A stretch of 64,000 nucleotides of DNA from Hyphomonadaceae bacterium (GTDB lineage Bacteria; Pseudomonadota; Alphaproteobacteria; Caulobacterales; Aquidulcibacteraceae): contig JAIELK010000022.1 in assembly GCA_019753175.1 (NCBI GenBank), positions 49,574 to 113,573 of the forward strand, in the 5' to 3' direction. Each line of letters begins with the position of its first letter. The stretch's first letter is position 1. A model generated the notes under the pieces. That model worked only from the letters and a program-made list of their open reading frames with translations, was not told the DNA's origin and searched no databases. Of this stretch, positions 53,770 to 61,574 are shown one piece after another. The position numbers were made by a program, and so were the translations under genes.

Positions 53770-53825
53770 AGACGCCGCATTGGCGGCGCAATCGAAGCCT
53801 CTGCTGGCGCTTAAGGGAGGATTTG

Positions 53826-54338
53826 ATGCGCCTGCTGCAAACGTTGCTCATCACCTTTTTTGTCGTGTCGACTTCGGCGTATGCGCAGCAAAAGGAACGC
53901 CCCTCGACCGAAGCGCAGATTGATTACGCTGGCTTTCGCAGCCTTGCCGGCAGCGTCGAGGCGGTTCGCGCGCAGCGGCTGATATCGTTGGCTGAGTTCC
54001 GGCGCATGGCGGGTGAGCCCAACACCATAGTGCTGGACGCACGCTCGGCCGACGCATTCTTGGAAGGGCATATCTCAGGCGCGATCAATCTACCGTTCAC
54101 CGATTTCACGGATGCGAGCCTGCACGCCGCTCTGGGCCGCGATCCGAGCGTGCGCATTCTCATCTACTGCAACAACAACTTCTCGAACAACGCGCGGCCG
54201 GTTGTGCTGAAACGTGTTGAACTCGCACTCAACATCCAGACCTTCATCAACCTTCATGGCTACGGCTACCGCAACGTCTATGAATTGGGGGAGGTGGTCG
54301 ATTTCACCGATCCCGCAGTGGGCTGGGTTCGCGGTTGA
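53826..54338 (+). CDS. Exported rhodanese-domain protein
   Basis: About 170 residues. ATG at 53826 with AAGGGAGGATTTG upstream gives MRLLQTLLITFFVVSTSAYA, a signal peptide, so the protein is periplasmic. The rhodanese fold follows: RLISLAEFRRMAGEPN, IVLDARSADAFLEGHISGAI, NLPFTDF, and the active-site Cys in ILIYCNNNFSNNARP. That loop differs from the common C-x-x-G-x-R-S/A form and lacks the closing Arg, so sulfur transfer is uncertain. The frame is open well upstream but only this start gives a signal. Confidence 0.8.
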   Translation: MRLLQTLLITFFVVSTSAYAQQKERPSTEAQIDYAGFRSLAGSVEAVRAQRLISLAEFRRMAGEPNTIVLDARSADAFLEGHISGAINLPFTDFTDASLHAALGRDPSVRILIYCNNNFSNNARPVVLKRVELALNIQTFINLHGYGYRNVYELGEVVDFTDPAVGWVRG

Positions 54339-54390
54339 AGCGCTGGCGTTGTCGCGAATTTCCGCTTAGGCACGATGCGGGAGGTCGCCC

Positions 54391-54897
54391 ATGAACAGAC
54401 GGATGTGGCTCTTGGGCGCGTGCGCGCTCGGACTGGGAGCTTGCCAGCGTGAAGCTGCGCAGGCGCCGAGCGGCAGCGACGCTGCGCCATCCTATCCGGA
54501 CCCGTCCGAGGTCATAACGCCGCTTTACGAACGCTATCGTACCGATCCGATGGTGACGACGTTCCCAACCCTCGTCGAGCAGGCGCCCTGGTCAGCGGCG
54601 ATGCGTGCGTCGCTGGAGTCGATGATGGTGCGTTCGCAGACGGCGGAGGATCCGATCCTGGACTTCGACCCGTTCGTGAACGCACAGGATTGGCGTGTCT
54701 CCACCGTTGCGGTCACCACCGACGGAGTCGTCGCCGAAAGCCATGCAACTGTGCGCGCTCGGTTCGTGAACCTGAATCGCGAGGATGAAGTCGTCTACGA
54801 CCTCGTTTGGGAAGGCGGGGCATGGCGAGTGGACAACATACGGCACGCCAATTGGGATCTCCGCCAGATCGCAAGCGGCGGTTCGTCTCCCCCTTAA
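54391..54897 (+). CDS. Hypothetical lipoprotein, DUF3828-like
   Basis: About 168 residues. MNRRMWLLGACALGLGAC has an Arg-containing lipoprotein signal with lipobox LGAC. The mature protein has helix-then-beta order: SEVITPLYERYRTDPMVTT, EQAPWSAAMRASLESMMVRS, ILDFDPFVNAQDWRVSTVAV and VVYDLVWEGGAWRVDNIRHA, which resembles DUF3828 proteins of the NTF2-like superfold with a ligand pocket. Start ATG with GGGAGGTCGCCC before it. It ends on a strong bidirectional terminator shared with the convergent next gene. Confidence 0.76.
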   Translation: MNRRMWLLGACALGLGACQREAAQAPSGSDAAPSYPDPSEVITPLYERYRTDPMVTTFPTLVEQAPWSAAMRASLESMMVRSQTAEDPILDFDPFVNAQDWRVSTVAVTTDGVVAESHATVRARFVNLNREDEVVYDLVWEGGAWRVDNIRHANWDLRQIASGGSSPP

Positions 54898-54934
54898 CCG
54901 GATAGGACCGGCACATGGGGCCGGTCCTACCCGG
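54898..54934. terminator. Bidirectional terminator hairpin between convergent genes
   Basis: TAGGACCGGC (54903-54912) pairs with GCCGGTCCTA (54920-54929) over a 7-base loop, extended by CCGG/CCGG outside one mismatched position. It begins right after the lipoprotein stop and lies 8 bases before the stop of the opposing gene. Confidence 0.7.
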
Positions 54935-54942
54935 TGGCGGTC

Positions 54943-55323
54943 TTACTCAGCGAACACGCGCACGGTCGCAGTGCGGCGGCGGAAACTGGTTTCCTCGTAG
55001 GTCATCGAGATCGAGGTGATGTTGCGGTCATCGCCAACGAGATCAATCGCACGCGTGCACTGTCCTGGGGCGATGCGCGCGCGCACGCTGACGTCCTGGC
55101 GCCCACCGTTTCGAAAGCGAACGTCGAGATCGTAGAAGTGGACGGGATTGCGATACACGCACAGCTTGATCCGTTCGAATTGGCGCGGCCCCTGGACGGC
55201 GATCGTGTCGTGCTCGGTGCGGTCCCGCACGTCGCGGACGCCGACTTGTGTCCATGCCATCGCCGGTGTGGCAAACGCCGCCGCCGCCAAAAAGGCGCCT
55301 ACAAACGCTGATCTCAACTTCAT
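54943..55323 (-). CDS. Exported hypothetical protein, 126 residues
   Basis: ATG at 55321-55323 with GGAGGCGAGC upstream gives MKLRSAFVGAFLAAAAFATP, a signal peptide cleaved after AMA. The mature part is a beta-rich domain with alternating strands: VQGPRQFERIKLCVYRNPVH, FYDLDVRFRNGGRQDVSVRA and DRNITSISMTYEETSF. The pattern of a hydrophobic strand, 'VRFxNG' turn and basic residues recalls DUF2541-type proteins, a low-confidence comparison. Located between two terminators or gaps; likely monocistronic. Confidence 0.68.
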   Translation of the reverse strand: MKLRSAFVGAFLAAAAFATPAMAWTQVGVRDVRDRTEHDTIAVQGPRQFERIKLCVYRNPVHFYDLDVRFRNGGRQDVSVRARIAPGQCTRAIDLVGDDRNITSISMTYEETSFRRRTATVRVFAE

Positions 55324-55407
55324 GGTGCTCGCCTCCGTTTGGAGCATCCCTTGCAGCCATTCTAACGGGGCTGTCGGGGAAGTCCGTCGCGGCTGCGGCG
55401 AGGCGCG

Positions 55408-56088
55408 CTATTCGACCGCGCGGCCGATCCTGCGGCTTTCGCGAACGTGACCGAGGATCAGGTAATTATCCACATTGGCCGGCTCGAGTTCAGCCGCCGC
55501 CAGGGCGTCCGCCTCTGCCAAGTCGAACGCGTTCTGGTGCATGCGCGCCGACGCCCGCAGCCGCAACGCCAAGGCGTTAGGCCCGGCAATATCGAGGGCG
55601 CGCGACAGGTCCTCTTCCGAGGCGCGCCAGTTTGCTTCCATGGCGTAGGCGCGGGCGCGGTCGATCAGCAAATCGGGCAACTGGGCCGGATCGCTCTCTA
55701 TTGTGGCGATCGCGCGCGTGAAGGCGCTGCGTGCGCGCGCCGCTTCGTTGGAAATCAGCCAAGCGTTGCCTGCCTGGCTCAGCAACTCAGCCCGCAGACC
55801 GGTCTCGGCTGGGTTCAGCGCGGTCGCCAGCGAGTCGAGCCGGCGAGCACCTTCATCGGCGCGGTTCTGGGCGATGAGCGCCATGGCCGCGCATCGGTAG
55901 GCGTTGATGGCCTGGCCCTCGGCGGCCCAGGCCATGGCCTCCTCGTAAGCCCGCGGCGCATCTTCATCGATCAGCGCAACGCACTGAGAAAAGCGTTGGG
56001 CGTTTACCGCCGCGGCGCTGCCGGCCGCCGGCGCGTCTGCTTGCAGGATGAACAGCGGCGCGACGAGCGCTGCCAGCATGGTTAGCAT
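55408..56088 (-). CDS. Exported TPR-repeat protein
   Basis: About 226 residues. ATG at 56086-56088 (GGGGAG upstream) gives MLTMLAALVAPLFILQADAP, a signal peptide. The rest is helical with repeated 34-residue TPR spacing: EGQAINAYRCAAMALIAQNR, LRAELLSQAGNAWLISNEAA, LLIDRARAYAMEANWRASEE and ALRLRASARMHQNAFDLAEA. It likely works as a protein-interaction scaffold in the periplasm. The frame runs open further upstream, but those residues are Trp/Gly-rich and not protein-like. It faces the GT4 gene divergently. Confidence 0.75.
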   Translation of the reverse strand: MLTMLAALVAPLFILQADAPAAGSAAAVNAQRFSQCVALIDEDAPRAYEEAMAWAAEGQAINAYRCAAMALIAQNRADEGARRLDSLATALNPAETGLRAELLSQAGNAWLISNEAARARSAFTRAIATIESDPAQLPDLLIDRARAYAMEANWRASEEDLSRALDIAGPNALALRLRASARMHQNAFDLAEADALAAAELEPANVDNYLILGHVRESRRIGRAVE

Positions 56089-56304
56089 GATGAACTCCCC
56101 GCATGCCTCCCCAGGCAGGCCTCCAAGCGATGCCCCAAGCCAACCGGCTTGCCAAGCGCCTCGCTGCGCAACCTGCGTTTGCCGGCTGGAAATTTGGGCC
56201 GCGACGTCCCAGTGAGCCGTTCTTAACGATTCTGGGGGCTGCGATCTGCGATGATCGGCTGACCCCCACGCGGAACCGAGGCACGAGCATTGCAAGAAGG
56301 TCAC

Positions 56305-57492
56305 ATGCTCTCAGTTCTGCAAGTTACACCTGAGCTTAATGCTGGCGGGGTCGAGCGGACCACGCTTGAAATAGCGCAAGCGATCAGCCGCGCCGGGGGG
56401 CTCGCTTTGGTCGCTAGTGCCGGCGGCCGCCTTGAGCCGGACCTCGAGGCGGCCGGCGGCGCGCTGGTTAGACTTCCCGCAAAGTCGAAAAACCCGGTCA
56501 CCGTGCTCGCGAACGCGTTTCGGCTTGCCGCGCTGATCCGCAAGCGCGGCGTCAAGCTCGTTCACGCTCGTTCGCGGGCTCCGGCATGGAGCGCCTTGCT
56601 TGCGGCGCGGCTCTCGGGCGTGCCGTTCGTGACGACGTTTCACGGCATCTATAACATCGGGTCGCCGCTGAAGCGGTTCTACAATTCAGTGATGACGCGC
56701 GGCGATGTGGTTATCGCCAACTCGCACTACACCGCGGAACATATCCTCAGGAACTACGGCGCCTCGCCCGATCGCCTGGTCGTGATCCCCCGAGGCGTGG
56801 ACCTCGCTCGGTTCGATCCGGCCAAGCTTTCACCCGAAACCGTGACGGCAATGCGCAGGGCCTGGGGCCTCGCGCCCGATGATGCACGCTGCGTGATCAT
56901 CGCGCCCGCGAGACTGACGCGTTGGAAAGGCCAGCTGCTGCTGGTCGAAGCGGCGCGTCTGATCAACAGCCGGCGGCCCGGTGCAATTAAGGTTATTCTG
57001 GCGGGCGACGCCCAAGGGCGGCAGGGCTACGTGGAGGTGTTGGAGCGTACGATTGCTGCAGCGGGTCTGCAGGAGAGCGTGCTCATCACCGGCCACATCG
57101 ACGACATGCCGGCGGCGCTGGCGGCCGCGGACCTCGCGGTGTTTCCCGTTACAGAGCCGGAAGCGTTCGGGCGCGGGGCCATCGAGGCGCAAGCTATGGG
57201 CGTCCCCGTGATCGCATCGAGCCTGGGGGGTTACACCGAGACGGTCGTCGAAGGCGAAACGGGTTTGCTCGTTGCGCCTCGTGTGGCCCCAGAGCTTGCC
57301 GTGGCGATTGAGGCGATGATCGATCTTGGCGCGGAAGGACGACGGGCGATGGGCGTGCGCGGCGCTGAACGCGTGCGCGCACTCTATTCGACCGCAGCGC
57401 TCCAAACGGCCACATTGGCGATTTACCAACGGCTTATCGGTGAATCGAACCTGCGAAAAAGTGTGAGCGAACGCAGAGAGTCTGTTCCGTGA
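56305..57492 (+). CDS. Glycosyltransferase family 4 (GT-B fold)
   Basis: A 395-residue sugar transferase, probably acting on lipopolysaccharide or another surface glycan at the inner face of the membrane. ATG at 56305 gives MLSVLQVTPELNAGGVERTT, the acceptor-side loop of GT4; VPFVTTFHGIYNIGSPLKRF and VIPRGVDLARFDP follow; the donor-binding motif is TEPEAFGRGAIEAQAMGVPV with the conserved Glu pair. A TTG five codons earlier is possible. The next gene, a GT9-family transferase, starts 27 bases later, so the two form a unit. Confidence 0.87.
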   Translation: MLSVLQVTPELNAGGVERTTLEIAQAISRAGGLALVASAGGRLEPDLEAAGGALVRLPAKSKNPVTVLANAFRLAALIRKRGVKLVHARSRAPAWSALLAARLSGVPFVTTFHGIYNIGSPLKRFYNSVMTRGDVVIANSHYTAEHILRNYGASPDRLVVIPRGVDLARFDPAKLSPETVTAMRRAWGLAPDDARCVIIAPARLTRWKGQLLLVEAARLINSRRPGAIKVILAGDAQGRQGYVEVLERTIAAAGLQESVLITGHIDDMPAALAAADLAVFPVTEPEAFGRGAIEAQAMGVPVIASSLGGYTETVVEGETGLLVAPRVAPELAVAIEAMIDLGAEGRRAMGVRGAERVRALYSTAALQTATLAIYQRLIGESNLRKSVSERRESVP

Positions 57493-57519
57493 ATCAGCGG
57501 AACGGCGGAGAAGCAAATC

Positions 57520-58533
57520 ATGGTGTGGCGCAAAAGCGCGTCTTCTGAATCCGAAACGAACGCGGTGAGACGCGTGCTCGTGATTCAACTCGGCGGGTTG
57601 GCCGAGTTCGTGCGAGCGCTTGCCGCTGCGAAACGGATTCGCGAGGCGCACGTTGGCGCGCGAATCACGCTGCTGACGACGGACGTGAACCGCGAGGTGG
57701 CCGAAAAGGCGCCCTATTTCGACACCGTCGAGACCGATGGAAAGCCGAAGGAGCCGCAGGCGATCACCAAGCTCATCGCGCGCATTCGCGCGGCGAAGTA
57801 TGACGTTGTCTACGACCTCGAGGGCTCGAACCGCACTAACAACTATTTCCAGGGCTTGCGTCCTTGGCCGCCGAAATGGTCGGGGCCGGTCGCGGGCGCG
57901 AGCTACGCGTTCTTGGACGCAGACAGAGACAGCCTGCATCCGCTCGAACGCTACGCCCGGCAGCTTGAGCGCGCCGGGTTGGCGGGCGGCGATCTGATGC
58001 CGGACCTTTCCTGGGTTCGCTCAGTGTTGCGCAATCCGCCCCGGCTACAGACCGACTATTTCGGAATTCGGGGTCGGTATGTCGCTCTGTTGCCGCGTGG
58101 TTCCAACGCCGAGCCCAACCGCCGTTGGGCCGAGGAAAAGTACGTCGAGCTGGCCAAGCGCGCGGTCCTTCACGGCGTGACCCCTGTCGTCTTCGGCGGT
58201 TCCGAGGAGCGCGCGGTTGGCGCAGCGGTCGCCAAAGCGGAGCCACGGGCCCGCAACTTGGTCACCCGGGCCGACATCTTCCAAAGCGTGGCGCTGTTCG
58301 AACGGGCGGCGATCGCAGTCGGCGACGATGTCGCTCTGATGCACGCCGCCGCCGCCGCTGGCGCGCCCTGCGTCGTTTTTCTCTCGGCGCTCAACAACCC
58401 GGCGCAGGCCACGCCGCGGGGGCCCGGCGGCGTGATCGCCCTGACTGCGACGGTCATTGCCGACCTCTCGGTTGAGCAGGTCGAACGGCAAATCCGCGCA
58501 TGCGGGGTCTATGCCCACGCCGCGACGGCTTGA
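57520..58533 (+). CDS. Glycosyltransferase family 9 (heptosyltransferase-like)
   Basis: A 337-residue GT-B protein of the ADP-heptose:LPS heptosyltransferase family. VLVIQLGGLAEFVRALAAAK is the opening Gly-rich loop (the usual form is 'GxGDxxL'; here GGLAEFV), YDVVYDLEGSNRTNNYFQGL follows, and the C-terminal donor site shows VALLPRGSNAEPNRRWAEEK, VVFGGSEERAVG and ALMHAAAAAGAPCVVFLSAL. It is coupled by position to the GT4 gene. The acceptor is most likely lipid A-core or a related glycolipid, but could differ since the first loop departs from the standard. Confidence 0.85.
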   Translation: MVWRKSASSESETNAVRRVLVIQLGGLAEFVRALAAAKRIREAHVGARITLLTTDVNREVAEKAPYFDTVETDGKPKEPQAITKLIARIRAAKYDVVYDLEGSNRTNNYFQGLRPWPPKWSGPVAGASYAFLDADRDSLHPLERYARQLERAGLAGGDLMPDLSWVRSVLRNPPRLQTDYFGIRGRYVALLPRGSNAEPNRRWAEEKYVELAKRAVLHGVTPVVFGGSEERAVGAAVAKAEPRARNLVTRADIFQSVALFERAAIAVGDDVALMHAAAAAGAPCVVFLSALNNPAQATPRGPGGVIALTATVIADLSVEQVERQIRACGVYAHAATA

Positions 58534-58630
58534 TGATCGCCGCTGTTCAAGCGATATTGGGAATGTCGAGTCCGCGCCCGGGAAGGGTGCGGGCTCGTCG
58601 CGTCATCAATAACCCAAAGGAGAAGGCCCG

Positions 58631-59176
58631 ATAGCCAGACGTCCGTATGCAGCGCCGCCCCCCCAGAAGGACGGGCCGCGCGTGAACGAGGAAATCCGCG
58701 GCACGCCGCGTGTGCTCCTCATCGATGCCGAAGGAGAGAAGCAAGGGGAGATGCCGATCTCGGCGGCGCTGGAAGCAGCGCGTGAAGCCGGGCTCGACCT
58801 GGTCGAGGTGGCCCCCAACTCGAATCCGCCTGTCTGCAAAATTCTCGACTACGGCAAGTTCCGGTTCGAGGAGCAGAAGAAGAAGGCCGAGACCCGCAAG
58901 AAGGCCAAGCGGATCGAGCTCAAGGAAATCAAGGTTCGTCCCAACATCGACGACCACGATTACGAAGTGAAGATGAAAGCCATTCACCGCTTCTTCGAAG
59001 AGGGCGACAAGGTGAAGGTCACGCTGCGCTTCCGTGGCCGCGAGATGCAACACTCCGACATCGGCATGGAGCTCTTGGCGCGCATGCGCACCGAACTGGA
59101 GCCGATCGCCAAGGTCGAGCACGAGCCGCGCTTCGAGGGCCGGCAAGTGGTCATGGTGATGGCGCCGCGGGCGTAG
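58631..59176 (+). CDS. infC: Translation initiation factor IF-3, AUA start
   Basis: Binds the 30S subunit and checks start codons. The first ATG or GTG in frame (GTG 58682) would cut conserved residues; upstream in the same frame, ATA at 58631 followed by GCC AGA CGT gives [20 protein letters not shown], and AAAGGAGAAGG lies just before it. infC commonly uses rare starts (AUU in E. coli) for self-regulation, so AUA is taken as the start, giving 181 residues. The rest is typical: [36 protein letters not shown] and [19 protein letters not shown]. Confidence 0.93.
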   Translation: MARRPYAAPPPQKDGPRVNEEIRGTPRVLLIDAEGEKQGEMPISAALEAAREAGLDLVEVAPNSNPPVCKILDYGKFRFEEQKKKAETRKKAKRIELKEIKVRPNIDDHDYEVKMKAIHRFFEEGDKVKVTLRFRGREMQHSDIGMELLARMRTELEPIAKVEHEPRFEGRQVVMVMAPRA

Positions 59177-59231
59177 GCTTCAGGCGCCATTCAGCGCGGT
59201 TCGTTAGCTTGCCTGCAAAGGAAGTTGCTTT

Positions 59232-59669
59232 ATGCGCGCCGTGTTGTTCGCGGTCTTTGCCGTTGCCGCCTGCGCACAGACGCAGGCGACGGCGCCAACC
59301 ACGCCAGCCTACGAACTGCCCCAACACATCCGCGAAGACCTCGCGCAGCGCGAAGCGGCTTTGCGCGAGCCTGGGGTTGTCGCCGCTGGCGTCGGGCAAA
59401 CCGCCGACCTCGGCGGCGGCTTGCGCGTGCGCCCGCTTGAGATTCTGGAAGACAGCCGCTGTCCGCAGAATGCGCGCTGTGTCTGGGCTGGCCGTTTGCG
59501 CCTGCGCGTGAGCGTCGAAGGCGCCGGCGAGCGCGAGATCACTGATGATGCTACCGCCGTTCAGACCACGCGCGGTTCGTTCGCACTGGTCGCGATTTCA
59601 CCGGGCCCGTGGACGGATTGGCCCGAGGGCGCCAAGCCGCCGTATCGGTTCGGGTTCCGCCGGGGCTAG
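59232..59669 (+). CDS. Hypothetical lipoprotein, 145 residues
   Basis: MRAVLFAVFAVAAC is a short signal with lipobox VAAC. The mature protein has a central segment GLRVRPLEILEDSRCPQNAR then CVWAGRLRLRVSVEG; the 'DSRCPxxxxCVWAG' pair of cysteines is a recurring motif in small secreted proteins of unknown function. The rest is beta-like (SFALVAISPGPWTDWPEGAK). The ATG follows AAAGGAAGTTGCTTT. It converges with the methyltransferase gene with a four-base overlap. Role unknown; the conserved Cys pair may bind a metal or form a disulphide. Confidence 0.72.
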   Translation: MRAVLFAVFAVAACAQTQATAPTTPAYELPQHIREDLAQREAALREPGVVAAGVGQTADLGGGLRVRPLEILEDSRCPQNARCVWAGRLRLRVSVEGAGEREITDDATAVQTTRGSFALVAISPGPWTDWPEGAKPPYRFGFRRG

Positions 59670-60241
59670 CGCACGGCGCGCACTCTAAGCCATGGCGTGA
59701 TCACGTCGTCATAGCCGGGCCCTTCTCCGCTATCGATGCGGACATTGCGCCAGTCCGCCGCCAATGCCCGCAGCGCATCTTCGCTCATCGCGCAGAAGAA
59801 CCGGCCAAAGTGATCGCGCCGATCTGAGCCGACTTTGAACGTTGCGTGAAAAACGCCGCCTGCTCTGGTCGCTCCGCGTATCGCGCTGAAGATCGCAGGT
59901 AGGTCCTCCGCGTGCGCGTGGTGAAGCGAGGCTGACGCCCACACGCCGTCGAAGGCGTCGACAAAGTCGAGCTCGCTGAACTGCATGACGCGCACATCGA
60001 TATCCCAGCGTCGCTTCGCTTCCGCGGCTAGTCCATCGGAGGCGTCGATCGCGGTCACCGCAAATCCCGCGTCGCGCAGCTTCGCCGAATGCCAGCAGCC
60101 GCCACAGCCAAGGTCGAGTACGCGCGCGCCAGGCGCGAGCTCGGCGACGAAGTCGTGCAGCATGCCCGCGCCGTGTCCTCGCTCGGCGTAGTGTCTCGCC
60201 TGAGTGTTGTAGAAGGCGAGGGTGCGGTCATCGGCGGTCAC
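59666..60241 (-). CDS. Class I SAM-dependent methyltransferase
   Basis: A 191-residue methyltransferase of the Methyltransf_11/25 kind. Motif I is ARVLDLGCGGCWHSAKLRDA, motif II FAVTAIDASDGLAAEAKRR, and VWASASLHHAHAEDLPAIFS the post-II segment; the first 25 residues (TLAFYNTQARHYAERG) are the usual leader helix. It starts at GTG one base past the stop of the upstream membrane protein gene, which suggests co-transcription. The substrate cannot be inferred from neighbours. Confidence 0.87.
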   Translation of the reverse strand: MTADDRTLAFYNTQARHYAERGHGAGMLHDFVAELAPGARVLDLGCGGCWHSAKLRDAGFAVTAIDASDGLAAEAKRRWDIDVRVMQFSELDFVDAFDGVWASASLHHAHAEDLPAIFSAIRGATRAGGVFHATFKVGSDRRDHFGRFFCAMSEDALRALAADWRNVRIDSGEGPGYDDVITPWLRVRAVR

Positions 60242-60242
60242 G

Positions 60243-60665
60243 TCAGCCGCGCGTGAAGCGCCGGCGCTTGGTCATGATCCAAAGGTTGGCGAGGAGCGCC
60301 GCCATGGCCAGTGCGAGGCCCGCCCAGTTGAGCAGCGGCACCAGGTTGCGATTTTCGTTAATGAAAGCAGACACGCGATCGGGCGCGCCCTCGCGCACCG
60401 CCGCTTCGCGCGCCTCGATCGCCTGTTCGCCGACGACGCCGAAATCGAGATTGTCCGGCAGCCCGATCGAAGCCAGTGAAACGCCCCCGATCGAGGGCAG
60501 GTAGTGCGGCGAATAGAGCACATTGGCGGCGAAGGCGATCGCCAGCACGGCGGCCACAGCCGTCAGCCAGCGGGAGCCGGCGATCGCCGAAAGTGAGCCT
60601 GTCAGCTTCGCCTTTTCGGCTTGGACCATGGCTTTGGCCTGTTCGAGGTTTTGCGGCGCGTCCAT
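60243..60665 (-). CDS. Hypothetical two-helix membrane protein, 140 residues
   Basis: N-terminal polar helix NLEQAKAMVQAEKAKLTGSL, then a first membrane helix WLTAVAAVLAIAFAANVLYS, a soluble part of about 50 residues (YLPSIGGVSLASIGLPDNLD, EAREAAVREGAPDRVSAFIN), and a second helix LLNWAGLALAMAALLANLWI ending in a basic tail TKRRRFTRG. The middle would lie in the periplasm. Its stop is adjacent to the methyltransferase start. It is divergent from the rpmI-rplT operon. Family not recognised. Confidence 0.66.
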   Translation of the reverse strand: MDAPQNLEQAKAMVQAEKAKLTGSLSAIAGSRWLTAVAAVLAIAFAANVLYSPHYLPSIGGVSLASIGLPDNLDFGVVGEQAIEAREAAVREGAPDRVSAFINENRNLVPLLNWAGLALAMAALLANLWIMTKRRRFTRG

Positions 60666-60703
60666 GGTCGGTCTCCCACCGACGACTTTAGTCGCCCAAG
60701 CGC

Positions 60704-60732
60704 TTGCCGGAAAGCCGCACCCCGTGCTACAC
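60704..60732 (+). promoter_or_regulatory. Putative promoter of rpmI-rplT
   Basis: TTGCCG (60704-60709), 17-base spacer, CTACAC (60727-60732), about 90 bases before the rpmI start. The intervening leader holds the palindrome ACGGCATGCCGT and a small hairpin GGCGT-TTTCGG-ACGCC, which may be the site where L20 represses its own operon. Match is moderate. Confidence 0.35.
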
Positions 60733-60823
60733 GCCCGCCCTTTCGTGGGTGGCCCGGCGAAACGGCATGCCGTGGCGACCCTGTTGGCGTTTTCGGACGC
60801 CCTTATCCTGATCGGAGGATGAA

Positions 60824-61027
60824 ATGCCGAAACTGAAGACCAAGAGCGGCGTGAAAAAGCGCTTCAAGCTCACGGCTTCGGGCAAGGTGAAAGCCGGCGC
60901 CGCCGGCAAGCGCCACCGCCTGATCAGCCACAATGGGAAGTACATCCGTCAGAACCGGGGCACGTCAGTGCTCGCCGAGCCGGACGCCAAGCGCGTCAAG
61001 CTCTGGATTCCCTACGGTTTGGATTGA
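60824..61027 (+). CDS. rpmI: 50S ribosomal protein L35
   Basis: Basic 67-residue ribosomal protein. [20 protein letters not shown] then [19 protein letters not shown] is the standard L35 N-terminal half. The ATG has GGAGGATGAA upstream. It precedes rplT by 17 bases, the normal gene order. Here infC is not directly upstream: it lies 1.6 kb away behind three unrelated genes, so the usual infC-rpmI-rplT operon is split. Confidence 0.97.
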   Translation: MPKLKTKSGVKKRFKLTASGKVKAGAAGKRHRLISHNGKYIRQNRGTSVLAEPDAKRVKLWIPYGLD

Positions 61028-61044
61028 ACGACGGAGACTGACCC

Positions 61045-61401
61045 ATGGCACGCGTCAAAGGGGGCGTCACTGCGCACGCCCGGCACAAGAAAGTTCTCAA
61101 GAAAGCGAAGGGCTATTACGGCCGCCGCAAGAACACCTTCCGCGCCGCGAATGCGGCGGTGGAGAAGGCCGGCCTCTACGCCTATCGCGACCGCAAGAAC
61201 AAGAAGCGCACCTTCCGGGCGCTTTGGATCCAGCGCATCAACGCCGCCGTCCGAGAAGAGGGGCTCACCTATTCCCGATTTATCAGCGGGCTGGTGAAAG
61301 CAGGGGTTGAGCTGGACCGCAAGGTGATGGCCGACATCGCGATGAACCAGCCCGACGCTTTCAAGGGCCTGGTGGCGCAGGCCAAAGGCGCGCTGGCTTA
61401 A
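61045..61401 (+). CDS. rplT: 50S ribosomal protein L20
   Basis: A 118-residue rRNA-binding protein needed early in 50S assembly. [20 protein letters not shown] and [20 protein letters not shown] are the conserved N-terminal tail, [20 protein letters not shown] the helix hairpin, and [20 protein letters not shown] the C-terminal domain. In other bacteria L20 represses its own mRNA, and the leader before rpmI has hairpins that might serve this. After the stop comes an inverted repeat pair, then pheS. Confidence 0.97.
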   Translation: MARVKGGVTAHARHKKVLKKAKGYYGRRKNTFRAANAAVEKAGLYAYRDRKNKKRTFRALWIQRINAAVREEGLTYSRFISGLVKAGVELDRKVMADIAMNQPDAFKGLVAQAKGALA

Positions 61402-61424
61402 ACGTTCCGATCCGGGTGGTCTTG

Positions 61425-61568
61425 CACCCATTCCCGGATTGGCCGCAGGCCAAGTCCGGGACCCATGAACACCGGACGTGGCTCGCGGAACCCGCAGGTG
61501 CGCGGTCTCGTCGTGTTCATGTTCATGGGTCCCGGGCTCGCCGCTTCGCGGCGCCCCGGGAATGGGTG
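61425..61568. repeat. Pair of inverted palindromic repeats between rplT and pheS
   Basis: Outer arms CACCCATTCCCGG (61425) and CCGGGAATGGGTG (61556) enclose two inverted units. The left ends GGGACCCATGAACAC (61458-61472) and the right begins GTGTTCATG and holds ATGGGTCCCGGG. Each unit also has an internal hairpin (GGCC-GCAG-GGCC type on the left, CGCCGC-TT-GCGGCG on the right). The pair could form a large cruciform. It differs in sequence from the CCCTCACC repeats elsewhere. Confidence 0.75.
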
Positions 61569-61574
61569 TTGTTC

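Noticed and set aside
53481..53825. Upstream extension of the rhodanese frame
   Set aside because: Arg/Gly-rich residues without protein character; the overlapping frame encodes a membrane protein and the ATG at 53826 gives a signal peptide.
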